Under the pieces are notes generated by a model. That model was not told the origin of the DNA. It saw nothing but the letters and a program-made list of their open reading frames with translations, and did not search any database. DNA of 39,844 nt from an uncultured Bryobacterales bacterium (GTDB lineage Bacteria > Acidobacteriota > Terriglobia > Bryobacterales > Bryobacteraceae), in NCBI GenBank assembly GCA_937959285.1, contig CALGAR010000028.1:1-39844 (forward strand), in the 5' to 3' direction. Positions 14,596 to 23,735 of the stretch are shown piece by piece. Made by a program: the position numbers and the translations under genes. The stretch's first letter is position 1; each line of letters begins with the position of its first letter.

Positions 14596-17500
14596 ATGCA
14601 TCAACTGTTTCGCCTTGTAGCGGGGTTGTGTCTCCTTGTCGCTATTGGGGTGGCGCAGGAGTACCGGGCAACGATCCTGGGCCAGGTGTTTGATCCGAGC
14701 AAATCGCCCGTACCAAACGCCATCGTTCGGGTCACCAAAGAAGACAGCAACATTAGCCGCGAAACCAGGACGAACACGCAGGGCCTGTATTCCCTGGTTG
14801 GGCTCGATCCTGGAACCTACACGCTCACTGTCAGTGCAGAAGGTTTCCAAAGCATCCGCCGAACCGGAATCGTCTTGCTCACGGCTGACAAGCTGAACAT
14901 GAACATTGACCTGCAGGTGGGCCAGGTCAGCCAGGAAGTGACGGTCACGGCAGAGCAGGAGCTGGTTCAAACAGCTACCGCGTCCCGCGGCCTTGTTTTT
15001 GATCCGGTAAAAATGCAGGAAATTCCGCTAAATGGGCGGCAGGCTTACATGCTCATGAGGCTCTCGCCGGGAGTCGTATTTACGCAGCGTGTATTCGGCT
15101 CTACCGGTTTTTCCGGGACAAGAGCGTGGGACGTCAACGGCTCTTTTACGATGAACGGGGGGCGAGCCGGGACGAATCAGTTTCTGCTGAACGGCGCCCC
15201 TATCTCTACGAACGGTACGTTCAATCTGGCTCCCAACGTCGAGGCTGTGCAGGAAATGAAGGTGATGGTAAACACCTACGACGCGCAGTACGGACGGTCG
15301 GGAGGAGGACACGTTTCCACCACGCTGAAGTCCGGAACGAACGAGTGGCACGGCTCTGTTTTTGAGTTCTGGCGCAACCGGATTTTGGATGCAAACACGC
15401 GGCAGAACAACGCCCTGGGCGTCGAGCGCGGCTTCCGCAATCAGCATCAGTTCGGCGGCGTGATTGGAGGTCCCATCCGGAAGGATAAGGACTTCGTGTT
15501 CTTTAGCTTTGAAGGATGGCGGGAGCGGGTGCCATTCCCTTCGAATGTCAGCGTGCCGCCCATGGAGATCCGTGACGGAAACTTTAACTTCCAACCCGCA
15601 GGCCAGACCGGACCGATTAGAGTCTACGATCCGATGACCTCCCGGCCCTGTACCGATCCTGGAACGGACTGCCGTGCCGGGGGCGTGTTCGTCCGCCAGC
15701 CGTTTCCGAATAACGTTCTTCCAGCGTCACGAATCAGCCCGATCGGCCGCGCCATTCTCAGCTATTACCCGGCGCCGAATTTCCAGCCGCAGGCTCTCGC
15801 CAACAACTTCACGCGCCCCGACAATCTCGGGCGTTACCGATACGAGCAGCCAATGGCGCGGTACGACAAGATTGTTACCGACAACGACCGGTTGAACTTC
15901 CTCTTTACCTTCCAGGACGGCAGCGAGTTCCGCGATCAGACTGGTTTCGATCCTCCGGCGCAATGGGGCAACATGGAGGGCACTGTCCGGCGCGACTGGA
16001 ATCTGGTAATCTCCTACGACAAGACGCTGTCACCGACAAAGATCCTGCACGTTCAAGCCAGTTACAACCGGTTCGTCGAAGACTTTCCGGATGTCTCAGA
16101 CCCCGACTTCACATGGGATCAGGTCGGGATCAAGAACATACCGCAAGTCGACAGTTTTCCCAGCCGGCTGATGCCCCGCATCGAGGTGTCCGGATACCGG
16201 GAGCTGTTCGGCAACCGGTTCGTCAATCAGAGCTCCCGCCAGCAGCTAAACTTCCAGGGCAACATCGCGCAGGTTTTGGGCAAGCATAACCTCAAGTACG
16301 GCGTCGAAGTCGCCCGGATCATGAGGCACAACTTCGACTCAGGGAGATCCTCCGGCCTTCTGAACTTCAACGGCGTCTGGACCCGTCAGTACTCCGGCAT
16401 CGGCCAGGGCTCCCTTGATGGCAGTTCCGTGGCGGACCTCCTGCTTGGGCATATCAACAGCGGCCGCATCGAATTCAACGATACCTACTTCCGAAGCGAG
16501 CCTTATATCGCCGGTTTCATCCAGGACGATTGGAAAGTGACGCCACGGTTCACGCTCAACGTAGGTCTCCGCTACGACGTACAGTTCCCGTTAACGGAAC
16601 TCCATGACCGGCTGTTGAACGGATTCGACTTTGAATCTGTGCAGCCCTTCAGCGACGCAGCGATCGCCCGGTGGCGGGAACTGGCGGCCCAGAATCCCGA
16701 CTTTCCGCCTCCGCCGGATGCCATCCGCGGCGGTCCGCTGTTTGCGGGAAACCGGGGAAACCCGCGGCGCGTGTACCGCTGGGACCTCAGTAACATTCAG
16801 CCGCGCATCGGCTTCGCCTTCAACTTTATGGATAAGACAGTCATGCGCGGAGGCTTTGGCATCTTTCACCGGACCGCCACACAAGGCAATCTGTCGACCG
16901 GGTTCAGCATCAACACGGAATACGTGAACTCGCTCGATGCCGGGCGCACGCCTTCGAGCGGCCTCACCGGCCCGTATTCATTGGAAAATCCGTTCCCGGA
17001 TGGTGTCGTCCGTCCGTTGGGGAATACTCTGGGCATTTCAACGAATGTCGGATCCGGCATTGAGTTTGATGGCCGCGACCGCTTCATCCCGCGAACCTTC
17101 CAGTGGTCTTACACCCTGGAACGCGAATTGCCATGGAACATGGTTCTCGAGGTCTCCTACGTCGGAAGCCTGACAAATAAGGAGCCTCGCACTACACAGC
17201 TTTCGGACATGAGCAAGGAGCATTACGACGCGGCGCAGCTCAACCCCGGCTACTATCAGGAGCGCGTTCCCAATCCGTGGTATGGAATTCTGCCTCGGAA
17301 CCGTCCTCTCGGAGCTTCACCGGATATCGCCAGACGCGAACTGCTTCGCGCCATCCCTCAGTTCAACAGCGTGAGGAACTTTATCAACCCCTGGGGCCGG
17401 ACCTGGTATCACGGGTTGCAGGTACGCTTCGAACGGCGCATGTTTGGAGATCGATCGAGGGTGGGCGCAGTCACCTGGGTCACCGCCTACTCGTTCTCTA

Positions 17501-18111
17501 AGAGCATGGAGCGCGTGTGGCGCGACGAGCACACCACAAGTTGGCGCGGTCCCATTAGTCAGGTCACGGACCTGGACCGGACTCACAACCTGACGTTTGC
17601 CGGCATCTGGGACCTGCCCTTCGGACGAGGCCGCGCGTTCCTGAATAACATGGGCCGGCTCGGCGAGTTCGCGCTCGGCGGGTGGACCAGTAACGTCAAC
17701 TTCATTTACCAGTCCGGAGTTCCGCTCGCAGCCTGGCGGGATTGGGAGTTTCTATGCGGCGATCCAACGGATGTGAACCGGAACGAGAATTCGTGGTTCT
17801 TCAACGATCGAAGCCGCTTCAGCGAATGCTGGCGCCAGCTTCGTCCGTTCGAGTATCGGCAGCTGCCCAACCGCTTCCACCAGATCCGGAGCCATACGGC
17901 GCCGCAGATTGACTTGATGCTCTCGAAGAAATTCAACGTCAACGAGCGCTGGCAGGTGGAGTTCAGGGCGGAGGCGTTCAACGCCTTCAACACGCCGCTC
18001 CGGGGGGATCCGCCTTCCGAGAATCCGCAGGCCGCCAACTTCGGCATCCTGCCTGTGACGCAAAATAACTTCCCGCGCAACGTCCAGCTCGGGGCGCGCA
18101 TCCGCTTCTGA
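14596..18111 (+). CDS. TonB-dependent outer-membrane receptor with CarboxypepD_reg-like domain
   Basis: This 1171-aa protein has a signal peptide (1-20) and then a carboxypeptidase-regulatory-like Ig domain (about 24-110; GQVFDPSKSPVPNAIVRV, GLYSLVGLDPGTYTLTV in part). A plug domain follows with the EIPLNGRQ motif near 144 and a long beta-barrel ending in the aromatic ARIRF expected for BamA recognition. This architecture is expanded in Acidobacteriota and resembles SusC-type receptors without SusD. It probably imports large oligomers such as glycans or peptides using TonB energy. It is a single-gene unit with its own promoter upstream and a strong terminator downstream. The ligand is unknown. 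Confidence 0.9.
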   Translation: MHQLFRLVAGLCLLVAIGVAQEYRATILGQVFDPSKSPVPNAIVRVTKEDSNISRETRTNTQGLYSLVGLDPGTYTLTVSAEGFQSIRRTGIVLLTADKLNMNIDLQVGQVSQEVTVTAEQELVQTATASRGLVFDPVKMQEIPLNGRQAYMLMRLSPGVVFTQRVFGSTGFSGTRAWDVNGSFTMNGGRAGTNQFLLNGAPISTNGTFNLAPNVEAVQEMKVMVNTYDAQYGRSGGGHVSTTLKSGTNEWHGSVFEFWRNRILDANTRQNNALGVERGFRNQHQFGGVIGGPIRKDKDFVFFSFEGWRERVPFPSNVSVPPMEIRDGNFNFQPAGQTGPIRVYDPMTSRPCTDPGTDCRAGGVFVRQPFPNNVLPASRISPIGRAILSYYPAPNFQPQALANNFTRPDNLGRYRYEQPMARYDKIVTDNDRLNFLFTFQDGSEFRDQTGFDPPAQWGNMEGTVRRDWNLVISYDKTLSPTKILHVQASYNRFVEDFPDVSDPDFTWDQVGIKNIPQVDSFPSRLMPRIEVSGYRELFGNRFVNQSSRQQLNFQGNIAQVLGKHNLKYGVEVARIMRHNFDSGRSSGLLNFNGVWTRQYSGIGQGSLDGSSVADLLLGHINSGRIEFNDTYFRSEPYIAGFIQDDWKVTPRFTLNVGLRYDVQFPLTELHDRLLNGFDFESVQPFSDAAIARWRELAAQNPDFPPPPDAIRGGPLFAGNRGNPRRVYRWDLSNIQPRIGFAFNFMDKTVMRGGFGIFHRTATQGNLSTGFSINTEYVNSLDAGRTPSSGLTGPYSLENPFPDGVVRPLGNTLGISTNVGSGIEFDGRDRFIPRTFQWSYTLERELPWNMVLEVSYVGSLTNKEPRTTQLSDMSKEHYDAAQLNPGYYQERVPNPWYGILPRNRPLGASPDIARRELLRAIPQFNSVRNFINPWGRTWYHGLQVRFERRMFGDRSRVGAVTWVTAYSFSKSMERVWRDEHTTSWRGPISQVTDLDRTHNLTFAGIWDLPFGRGRAFLNNMGRLGEFALGGWTSNVNFIYQSGVPLAAWRDWEFLCGDPTDVNRNENSWFFNDRSRFSECWRQLRPFEYRQLPNRFHQIRSHTAPQIDLMLSKKFNVNERWQVEFRAEAFNAFNTPLRGDPPSENPQAANFGILPVTQNNFPRNVQLGARIRF

Positions 18112-18122
18112 CCGCAGCTTAA

Positions 18123-18148
18123 GCGGGACCGGTCGCAACCGGTCCCGC
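18123..18148. terminator. Bidirectional-type hairpin between convergent genes
   Basis: A perfect 11-bp stem (18123-18133 with 18138-18148) closes on a CGCA loop, between the ends of the receptor gene and the esterase gene. It is GC-rich with only short T-rich tails. Confidence 0.75.
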
Positions 18149-18160
18149 ACCTTCATCGAA

Positions 18161-19414
18161 TTACTCGCGGTTCAGAGCCCGGACGCGGTAGAAGGGCTTG
18201 GTTTTCTCTTCGGGATCCTGTTCGTAGACTTCCTCGGTTTTGGACGGGTCGTATCCACGCCAGAGCCACGTCATGGCGACCGGTAACTCTGCGTTGCCTT
18301 GCGCCGTGGAGTGCGTCCCGTTGCCCCAGTGGAAGCGGAAGTCGTAGCCTTTCATCTTCAAGGAATTGGCCATCTGAATGTTCTGGAGCGGCCAGCTTCC
18401 GTGGATATTTTCGAGATCCTCGGATCCATCCGACAGCCACACGCGGATGTTCCGCTTCGGTTCCTTGCGAACCTTGTTGGGGTAGCTTTGCCCGCCGTCC
18501 AACTGGTTCGGCTTCCATTGAATGCTGGTGAAGCTTCCAATGCGGGAGAGGACACGGCTGAACTGGTCCGGCTGATGCCAGGCGACGTTGAAGGCGCAAA
18601 TCCCGCCCGAGGACTCGCCGGCAATCGCGCGGCTGTAGCCGTCGCGCCGGATGTTGTACTTCTCCTGAACCTCGGCGAGAATTTCATCTCGCAGGAACCG
18701 GGCGTATGTGTCATTCACGGTGTCGTACTGAATGCTACGCATGCGCCGGGCGCCTTGCATTCCGGGGGAAATCAGGACGGTGATCATGACCGGGATCTTC
18801 TTCTGCGCGATAAGGTTGTCAACGACGTTCAGAAGCCGGCCGCTGCCGTTGCGATTCGTGTACTTCTCCCCGTCCTGCCAGACCATCAAGGCGGCAGGCT
18901 TTGATGGGTCGTATTGGGCCGGGACGTAGATCCAGTAGTTCGTGGTCATGCCCTCGTAAATCTTGCTGGTGTGCACAAGCTTCTCCGAGAGCTTGCCTTC
19001 CGGGACACCGGGTTGCTGGTAGCTTTCAGGCAGGTAAGCAGGAATGTCATTCCGGCCGCCGAAGAGCTTGCCATCGATCACGTAGTGGAACTTGTGCGAG
19101 GTCCCCTGTTTCAGCTTTCCGGTGGTGAACCAGAGATTGCTGCCCTTGCTGCGGCGAAGCACGCCGCGGGGTTCGTCGTCTACATAGAGCGTAGGCTGCT
19201 TTTCGGCTTCCACGACCCAAAGGAAATCCGCAAGTTCGCCGATGACGGCTACGCCCTTCTTGATATTGTCCTCGCCCATCGCAGCGGAAGCCGCGTTCCG
19301 GAACTCGGCCGTGTGGGGCTTGTTTCTTGCCATCTCCAGGAGGGCTCGGACCGGTGGCGCGTCGGCGGCTAAGGCGGAAACCGCGGCGAGGAACAGAACA
19401 ACAGAGTTCTTCAT
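18161..19414 (-). CDS. Secreted esterase, enterochelin-esterase/feruloyl-esterase type
   Basis: This 417-aa protein has an N-terminal signal peptide (1-17, AVSALA). An Ig-like N-terminal part (about 50-120) includes FLWVVEAEKQPTLYVDD. It is followed by an alpha/beta-hydrolase of the esterase D/Fes type, with WIYVPAQY at the start, the GESSG nucleophile elbow (S268), acid candidate D329 (WLSDGSED) and H368 (WGNGTHS). Relatives hydrolyse siderophore, feruloyl or acetyl esters; which applies here is open. GAGGAG precedes the ATG. It lies 32 bases downstream of the gamma-glutamyltranspeptidase in the same direction and is probably co-transcribed with it. Confidence 0.85.
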   Translation of the reverse strand: MKNSVVLFLAAVSALAADAPPVRALLEMARNKPHTAEFRNAASAAMGEDNIKKGVAVIGELADFLWVVEAEKQPTLYVDDEPRGVLRRSKGSNLWFTTGKLKQGTSHKFHYVIDGKLFGGRNDIPAYLPESYQQPGVPEGKLSEKLVHTSKIYEGMTTNYWIYVPAQYDPSKPAALMVWQDGEKYTNRNGSGRLLNVVDNLIAQKKIPVMITVLISPGMQGARRMRSIQYDTVNDTYARFLRDEILAEVQEKYNIRRDGYSRAIAGESSGGICAFNVAWHQPDQFSRVLSRIGSFTSIQWKPNQLDGGQSYPNKVRKEPKRNIRVWLSDGSEDLENIHGSWPLQNIQMANSLKMKGYDFRFHWGNGTHSTAQGNAELPVAMTWLWRGYDPSKTEEVYEQDPEEKTKPFYRVRALNRE

Positions 19415-19446
19415 CTGAAAGACTCCTCGAGGTTGAGCTATACTCG

Positions 19447-21153
19447 CTACCGCTTCCGGCTGTAAGCGGCGGGAGCGGCGAAGTAGGAATCGGGCTCCGG
19501 TACGGCGGCGCCATCCTTGCGGGGCGAGGAGGCGCCGTAGTTCACTCCGGTACGGGAGTCGTGCATGACGGCCTGGCCTCCGCCCATCGTGCTCGAATAG
19601 GCTCCTTCGACGTTAAGCACGTGGCCGCGGCGGGTGAGCTCGTTCCGGACGCTCTCCGGGACACGGCTTTCGATGTAGGCGTTGCAGCCTCCGAAGTCGA
19701 GCTTCGTAAACCGCGGCGCTTCGAGCGCAGCCTGAAGGTTCATGCCATGGTCGACCACGTTCGACACGAACTGAGCATGAGCTTGCGCCTGATTGAGGCC
19801 GCCCATGATTCCGAAACCGATGTAGACGCCGTCCTTCTCCATCATGGCTGGAAGGATCGTGTGCACAGGCCGCTTTCGGGGCGCAGCTACGTTGGGATGT
19901 CCTTCCTCGAGCACAAAGAGCCCGCCGCGGTTTTGCAGATGGAAGCCGAAGCCCTCTACCGTAACGCCCGAGCCCCAGCTCAGGTAGACGCTCTGGATCA
20001 GCGAAGCGATGTTGCCATCGCTATCCACCACAGTGAGGTACACCGTGTCGCCCGCCCGGCTCATCATCACGCCGGGATCCGGATTGCATGTTGCTTTCTC
20101 CATCGAAATGCCCGAAGCTCGCTGTTCGGCATAGCTCTTGGACAGCATCGTCTTGACCGGGATAGGGCTGAACCGGGGATCCCCGAGGTAGCGGGACAGG
20201 TCGGCGTAGGCGATCTTTTGCGCCTCCATTTTTATGTGGAATGCGTCCGCGCTCATCGGCTCGTAGTTGGCGAGCGGGAAGCGTTCCATGATGTTCAGCA
20301 TTTCCAACGCCGCGACGCCCATCCCGTTGGGAGGCAGCTCATAGACCTTCCAGCCGCGGTAGGTGGTGGAGACGGGCTCTACCCATTCCGCGTCATAGTC
20401 GCGAAGGTCGCCCATTTCGAGCAGTCCATCGAGCTTTCGAGAAGTCGCGACAATTGCCTTGGCGATCTCTCCTTTGTAGAAGGCGTCCGCGCCTGCTTCC
20501 GCAAGAAGCCGCAGCGCCCTCGCCAAGTCCGGATTGCGGAAGACGTGTCCGACCTTGGGGGATTCGTCGTTGATCAGAAAGGTCCGGCGGGCGTACTCGT
20601 CGCTCTTCAGCTTGCCTACCGTGTCGAGCCAGTGCTGGGCGATCCATTCGGTGACTGGAAAACCGTTTTCGGCATAGTAGATGGCCGGCGCGAGCACTTC
20701 TTTCCAGGGCAGCCGCCCGAATCGTTTGTGCAGTTTCTCCCAGCCGTCGACGCAGCCCGGCACTGTCACCGAGAGGATACCCGTCGAAGGCATGACCGTA
20801 TGGCCCTTCTCCTTGATCCTGGACAGAGTAAGGTTTTTGGGAGACCATCCGCTCGCATTGATGCCGGAGAGTCTGCCGGTCCGGGCTTCGCGATAGATGG
20901 CGAACAGATCGCCTCCGATCCCGTCGCTCATCGGTTCCACTACCGCCAGAACCGCGTTTGCCGCGATCGCTGCATCCATCGCAGATCCCCCGCGAGCCAG
21001 AACCTGCGCTCCCGCCTGCGAAGCCAGCGTCTGGCTGGTCGCGACGATTCCCCGCTTCGTTATGACCATCGACCGCGCATGAGAACGTCCTTGAGCAAAC
21101 GCCGGTCCGGCCATAACGAAGGAAACTCCCAGACAAAAGACCGCCAGTTTCAT
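19447..21153 (-). CDS. ggt: Gamma-glutamyltranspeptidase (periplasmic)
   Basis: This 568-aa preprotein has a signal peptide (1-20, AGPAFA). GGTs autocleave before a Thr that becomes the N-terminal nucleophile of the small subunit. Here that is T370 in GDTVYLTVVD, aligning with Thr391 of E. coli GGT. Other family marks are VATSQTLASQAGAQVL, GGSAMDAAIAAN, MSDGIGGDLF and STMGGGQAV. It removes gamma-glutamyl groups from glutathione and related peptides in the periplasm. A GTG 10 codons upstream is in frame, but the ATG gives the proper signal peptide; neither has a strong ribosome-binding site. The second residue after the nucleophile pattern differs from TTH in E. coli, as in the broader GGT-like group. 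Confidence 0.9.
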   Translation of the reverse strand: MKLAVFCLGVSFVMAGPAFAQGRSHARSMVITKRGIVATSQTLASQAGAQVLARGGSAMDAAIAANAVLAVVEPMSDGIGGDLFAIYREARTGRLSGINASGWSPKNLTLSRIKEKGHTVMPSTGILSVTVPGCVDGWEKLHKRFGRLPWKEVLAPAIYYAENGFPVTEWIAQHWLDTVGKLKSDEYARRTFLINDESPKVGHVFRNPDLARALRLLAEAGADAFYKGEIAKAIVATSRKLDGLLEMGDLRDYDAEWVEPVSTTYRGWKVYELPPNGMGVAALEMLNIMERFPLANYEPMSADAFHIKMEAQKIAYADLSRYLGDPRFSPIPVKTMLSKSYAEQRASGISMEKATCNPDPGVMMSRAGDTVYLTVVDSDGNIASLIQSVYLSWGSGVTVEGFGFHLQNRGGLFVLEEGHPNVAAPRKRPVHTILPAMMEKDGVYIGFGIMGGLNQAQAHAQFVSNVVDHGMNLQAALEAPRFTKLDFGGCNAYIESRVPESVRNELTRRGHVLNVEGAYSSTMGGGQAVMHDSRTGVNYGASSPRKDGAAVPEPDSYFAAPAAYSRKR

Positions 21154-21251
21154 GGATTCGCTATTGTATCGCCCCTTATTCACACAGCACCACTCATGCT
21201 GTTTTCGATTGTCCGAAGGTATGATATTGTCACTGAATAACTGGAGGTGTC

Positions 21252-22115
21252 ATGAATCGCCGTAGCTTCCTGACCACGAGCGCCCTTGGAGCGGTTTCTC
21301 TTCAATCGTTCCCACATCATCTGTTCGCCAGCTCGACGAAGAAGTACGCTTCCGACCGGGTGAAACTCGGGCCGATGAAGGTCGAACTGAGCAGGCTCGC
21401 CATGGGAACCGGTACAAACGGTTCTGGGGGCAGTTCGAACCAGACAAAGAAATTAGGTTTGAGCGGTGTGGCGGACCTGTTTCGTGCCGCATTCGACCAG
21501 GGCGTGACGTTCTGGGATTCGGCGGACCAGTACGGATCACATCCGCATTTGAAAGAAGCGCTGAAGAAGACTCCTCGGGAGAAGGTTACGATTCTCACGA
21601 AGACGCACGCCAACACGGAAGCCGAGATGAAGGCGGATCTTGACCGCTTCCGGCGTGAGATTGGCACCGACTACCTCGACATCGTGCTGTTGCATTGCAT
21701 GATGGACGAGAATTGGCCGGAGCGGAAGAAGGGAGCCATGGAGTATCTCTCGGAGGCCCGGGAGAAGGGAATTATCCGAACCCACGGCGTCTCCTGCCAT
21801 ACTCTCGGCGCTCTGAAGACGGCGGCCAAGCATCCGTGGGTCCAGGTCGATCTGGCGCGAATCAACCCCGCCGGCGTTGCCATGGACGCCGACCCGGCTA
21901 CCGTAATCAGTGTCCTGCGTGAGATGAAAGCGGCGGGCAAAGGAATCATCGGCATGAAGATTCTGGGAGCCGGCAGGCTTCGCAACAGGGTCGATGAATG
22001 CTTGCAGTACGCCCTTGCATTGGATTGCGTCGACTGCTTCACTATCGGGGCGGAGAGCCGCGCCGAAATGCTGGATTTGGTGGCAAAGATTCCAGCCGCA
22101 AGCACGCGCGGTTAG
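21252..22115 (+). CDS. Aldo/keto reductase with Tat-type signal
   Basis: This 287-aa protein starts NRRSFLTTSALGAVSL, a twin-arginine-like signal, which would export it folded with its cofactor. The catalytic tetrad of aldo/keto reductases is in place: D89 and Y94 (WDSADQYGSH), K117 (LTKTHA) and H148 (LLHCMM). These enzymes reduce carbonyls with NAD(P)H. GGAGG lies directly before the ATG (21242-21246). It heads a rightward run of four genes that ends with the sugar-binding lipoprotein. The 43-base gap to the next gene suggests one transcript, though each gene has its own ribosome-binding site. Confidence 0.88.
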   Translation: MNRRSFLTTSALGAVSLQSFPHHLFASSTKKYASDRVKLGPMKVELSRLAMGTGTNGSGGSSNQTKKLGLSGVADLFRAAFDQGVTFWDSADQYGSHPHLKEALKKTPREKVTILTKTHANTEAEMKADLDRFRREIGTDYLDIVLLHCMMDENWPERKKGAMEYLSEAREKGIIRTHGVSCHTLGALKTAAKHPWVQVDLARINPAGVAMDADPATVISVLREMKAAGKGIIGMKILGAGRLRNRVDECLQYALALDCVDCFTIGAESRAEMLDLVAKIPAASTRG

Positions 22116-22158
22116 CCGTGTCTTCGCCGGCTCGGTCTTGAGTATTCATAGGAGAGTC

Positions 22159-22692
22159 ATGTCGAAATCGAAGCTTACGCTGGGTTCCATCGCTATTCTC
22201 GCAGTTGCTTCCACGCTCATCGGCCAGGCGCCGAAGAAGGGTAAGGGGCCGGGCATTCTTCAGCCTCAGATGGTGGCAGAGACAGGAAGCTACTCGAAGC
22301 CCCACGGGAAGCTTGGCGAGAAGCCAAGCGAGCCTTGGTCTGCCACAACGATTGGCGCTGCGGTTGATCGCCAGACGAATCCGGGCAAGATTGTTACGGT
22401 GGTCGGGGAGATTCTCGACTTTTCCTGCTATCTGCAAATCGGAAAGCACGGGGAGAAGCATCGCGCGTGCGCGCAGAAGTGCTTCACGGCTGGTCAGCCC
22501 ATCGGGCTCCTGGCTGCGGATGGCTCCATGTATATGCTGATGGAGGAGGAGCACGACCCGCGCCGCGACGGTCTCACCGACTTCCGCAAAGCCGCCATCG
22601 AGCACGCTTCGCACATTATGGAAGTCACCGGGACGCTCTCCCAGCACGGGGGATATAGCGCGCTCTACGTGCACGGCTATCTGAAGAAATAG
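22159..22692 (+). CDS. Exported Cys/His-containing protein of unknown function
   Basis: This 177-aa protein has a signal peptide (about 1-23, ending TLIGQA) and a lysine-rich spacer. The mature part (about 75-177) has VVGEILDFSCYLQ, a Cys/His cluster (C90, H97, H101, C104, C108) and a MEVTGTL...ALYVHGY end that looks like an OB-type beta-barrel. I cannot name a family. The Cys/His spacing suggests metal or haem contact, or disulfides. It sits 11 bases before the MauG-type peroxidase, so a periplasmic role with that enzyme, such as maturation or electron transfer, is a reasonable guess. GGAGAG precedes the ATG at 22159. Confidence 0.75.
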   Translation: MSKSKLTLGSIAILAVASTLIGQAPKKGKGPGILQPQMVAETGSYSKPHGKLGEKPSEPWSATTIGAAVDRQTNPGKIVTVVGEILDFSCYLQIGKHGEKHRACAQKCFTAGQPIGLLAADGSMYMLMEEEHDPRRDGLTDFRKAAIEHASHIMEVTGTLSQHGGYSALYVHGYLKK

Positions 22693-22703
22693 GGAGGAGC
22701 GAG

Positions 22704-23735
22704 ATGCGTACGCGCCGGATTTGCTGCCTGTTTGCGACGGTCCTGACGGTCATGCCCGCCGTCGCCCAGACTAAAAAGACCGCGGTGAAGCCGGCGCCGC
22801 CAAAGGCGCCGCTCGGCCTGCTGCCCGTCATCTGGCCCAAAGACAATCCTTATTCGCCGGAAAAGGCTGAGCTTGGCAAGTTCCTGTATTTCGACAAGCG
22901 CCTGTCCGCGGACAACTCCGTCGCCTGCGCCACGTGTCACGATCCGAAGTTCGCTTTCACTGACGGCCAGCCGGTCTCGACCGGAATCAAGGGCCAGACG
23001 GGCGGGCGGAGCGCTCCAACGGTCTTGAACCGGGCCTTCAGCCTTGCTCAGTTCTGGGATGGCCGCGCACCTACCCTCGAGGAGCAGGCGAAGGGCCCGA
23101 TAGCGAATCCTATCGAGATGGGACATACCCATGAGGACGTGGTCAAGCGCCTGAAGGAGATTCCGGGATATCGCGCCCTGTTTGCCAAGGCATTCGGGAC
23201 CGAGGATTTCACCATTGATCATGTGGCTCAGGCGATAGCCACCTTCGAGCGGACACTCCTCTCTGGCAACTCTCCATACGACCGCTACAAGGCCGGAGAC
23301 AAGAAGGCGATGACCCCGGAGCAGATCCGCGGCATGGACGTCTACTTCAACAAGGCCAAATGCGACCAGTGCCACGAGGGCATGAACTTCACGTCCAACA
23401 TGTTTGCCAATATCGGCATCGGAACCGACAAGCCCGACCCTGATGTGGGGCGGTACGCGGTTACCAAGGACCCCAAAGACTGGGGCGCCTTTAAAACGCC
23501 CACCCTTCGAGAAATCGCCCGGACGGCTCCTTACATGCACGACGGCAGTCTCAAGACACTGGAAGAAGTGGTGGAATACTACAACAAGGGCGGGAACAAG
23601 AATAAGAACCTCGATGAAAGGATGAAGCCTCTGAATCTGACCGACCAGGAGAAGAAGGATCTGGTTGCGTTCCTCCATGCGCTGAGCGGCGAAGGTTGGC
23701 AGCACATTCAGGCGCCCGAGACATTTCCCCAATGA
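22704..23735 (+). CDS. Di-haem cytochrome c peroxidase (CcpA/MauG family)
   Basis: This 343-aa protein has a signal peptide (1-21) and two c-type haem motifs, CATCH (C75-H79) in the N-terminal half and CDQCH (C220-H224) in the C-terminal half. It also has GRSAPTVLNRAF, FWDGRAPTLEEQA and FKTPTLREIARTAPYMHDGSL, typical of this family. Members reduce hydrogen peroxide in the periplasm or oxidise protein residues as MauG does; the distinction cannot be made here. It lies between the Cys/His protein (11 bases upstream) and the lipoprotein, whose ATG overlaps its TGA, so the three are very likely co-translated. Confidence 0.93.
   Translation: MRTRRICCLFATVLTVMPAVAQTKKTAVKPAPPKAPLGLLPVIWPKDNPYSPEKAELGKFLYFDKRLSADNSVACATCHDPKFAFTDGQPVSTGIKGQTGGRSAPTVLNRAFSLAQFWDGRAPTLEEQAKGPIANPIEMGHTHEDVVKRLKEIPGYRALFAKAFGTEDFTIDHVAQAIATFERTLLSGNSPYDRYKAGDKKAMTPEQIRGMDVYFNKAKCDQCHEGMNFTSNMFANIGIGTDKPDPDVGRYAVTKDPKDWGAFKTPTLREIARTAPYMHDGSLKTLEEVVEYYNKGGNKNKNLDERMKPLNLTDQEKKDLVAFLHALSGEGWQHIQAPETFPQ

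Noticed and set aside
19327..21240. 637-codon open frame on the + strand
   Set aside because: It lies opposite the well-supported gamma-glutamyltranspeptidase and part of the esterase; its protein has no family features. High GC keeps the antisense frame open.
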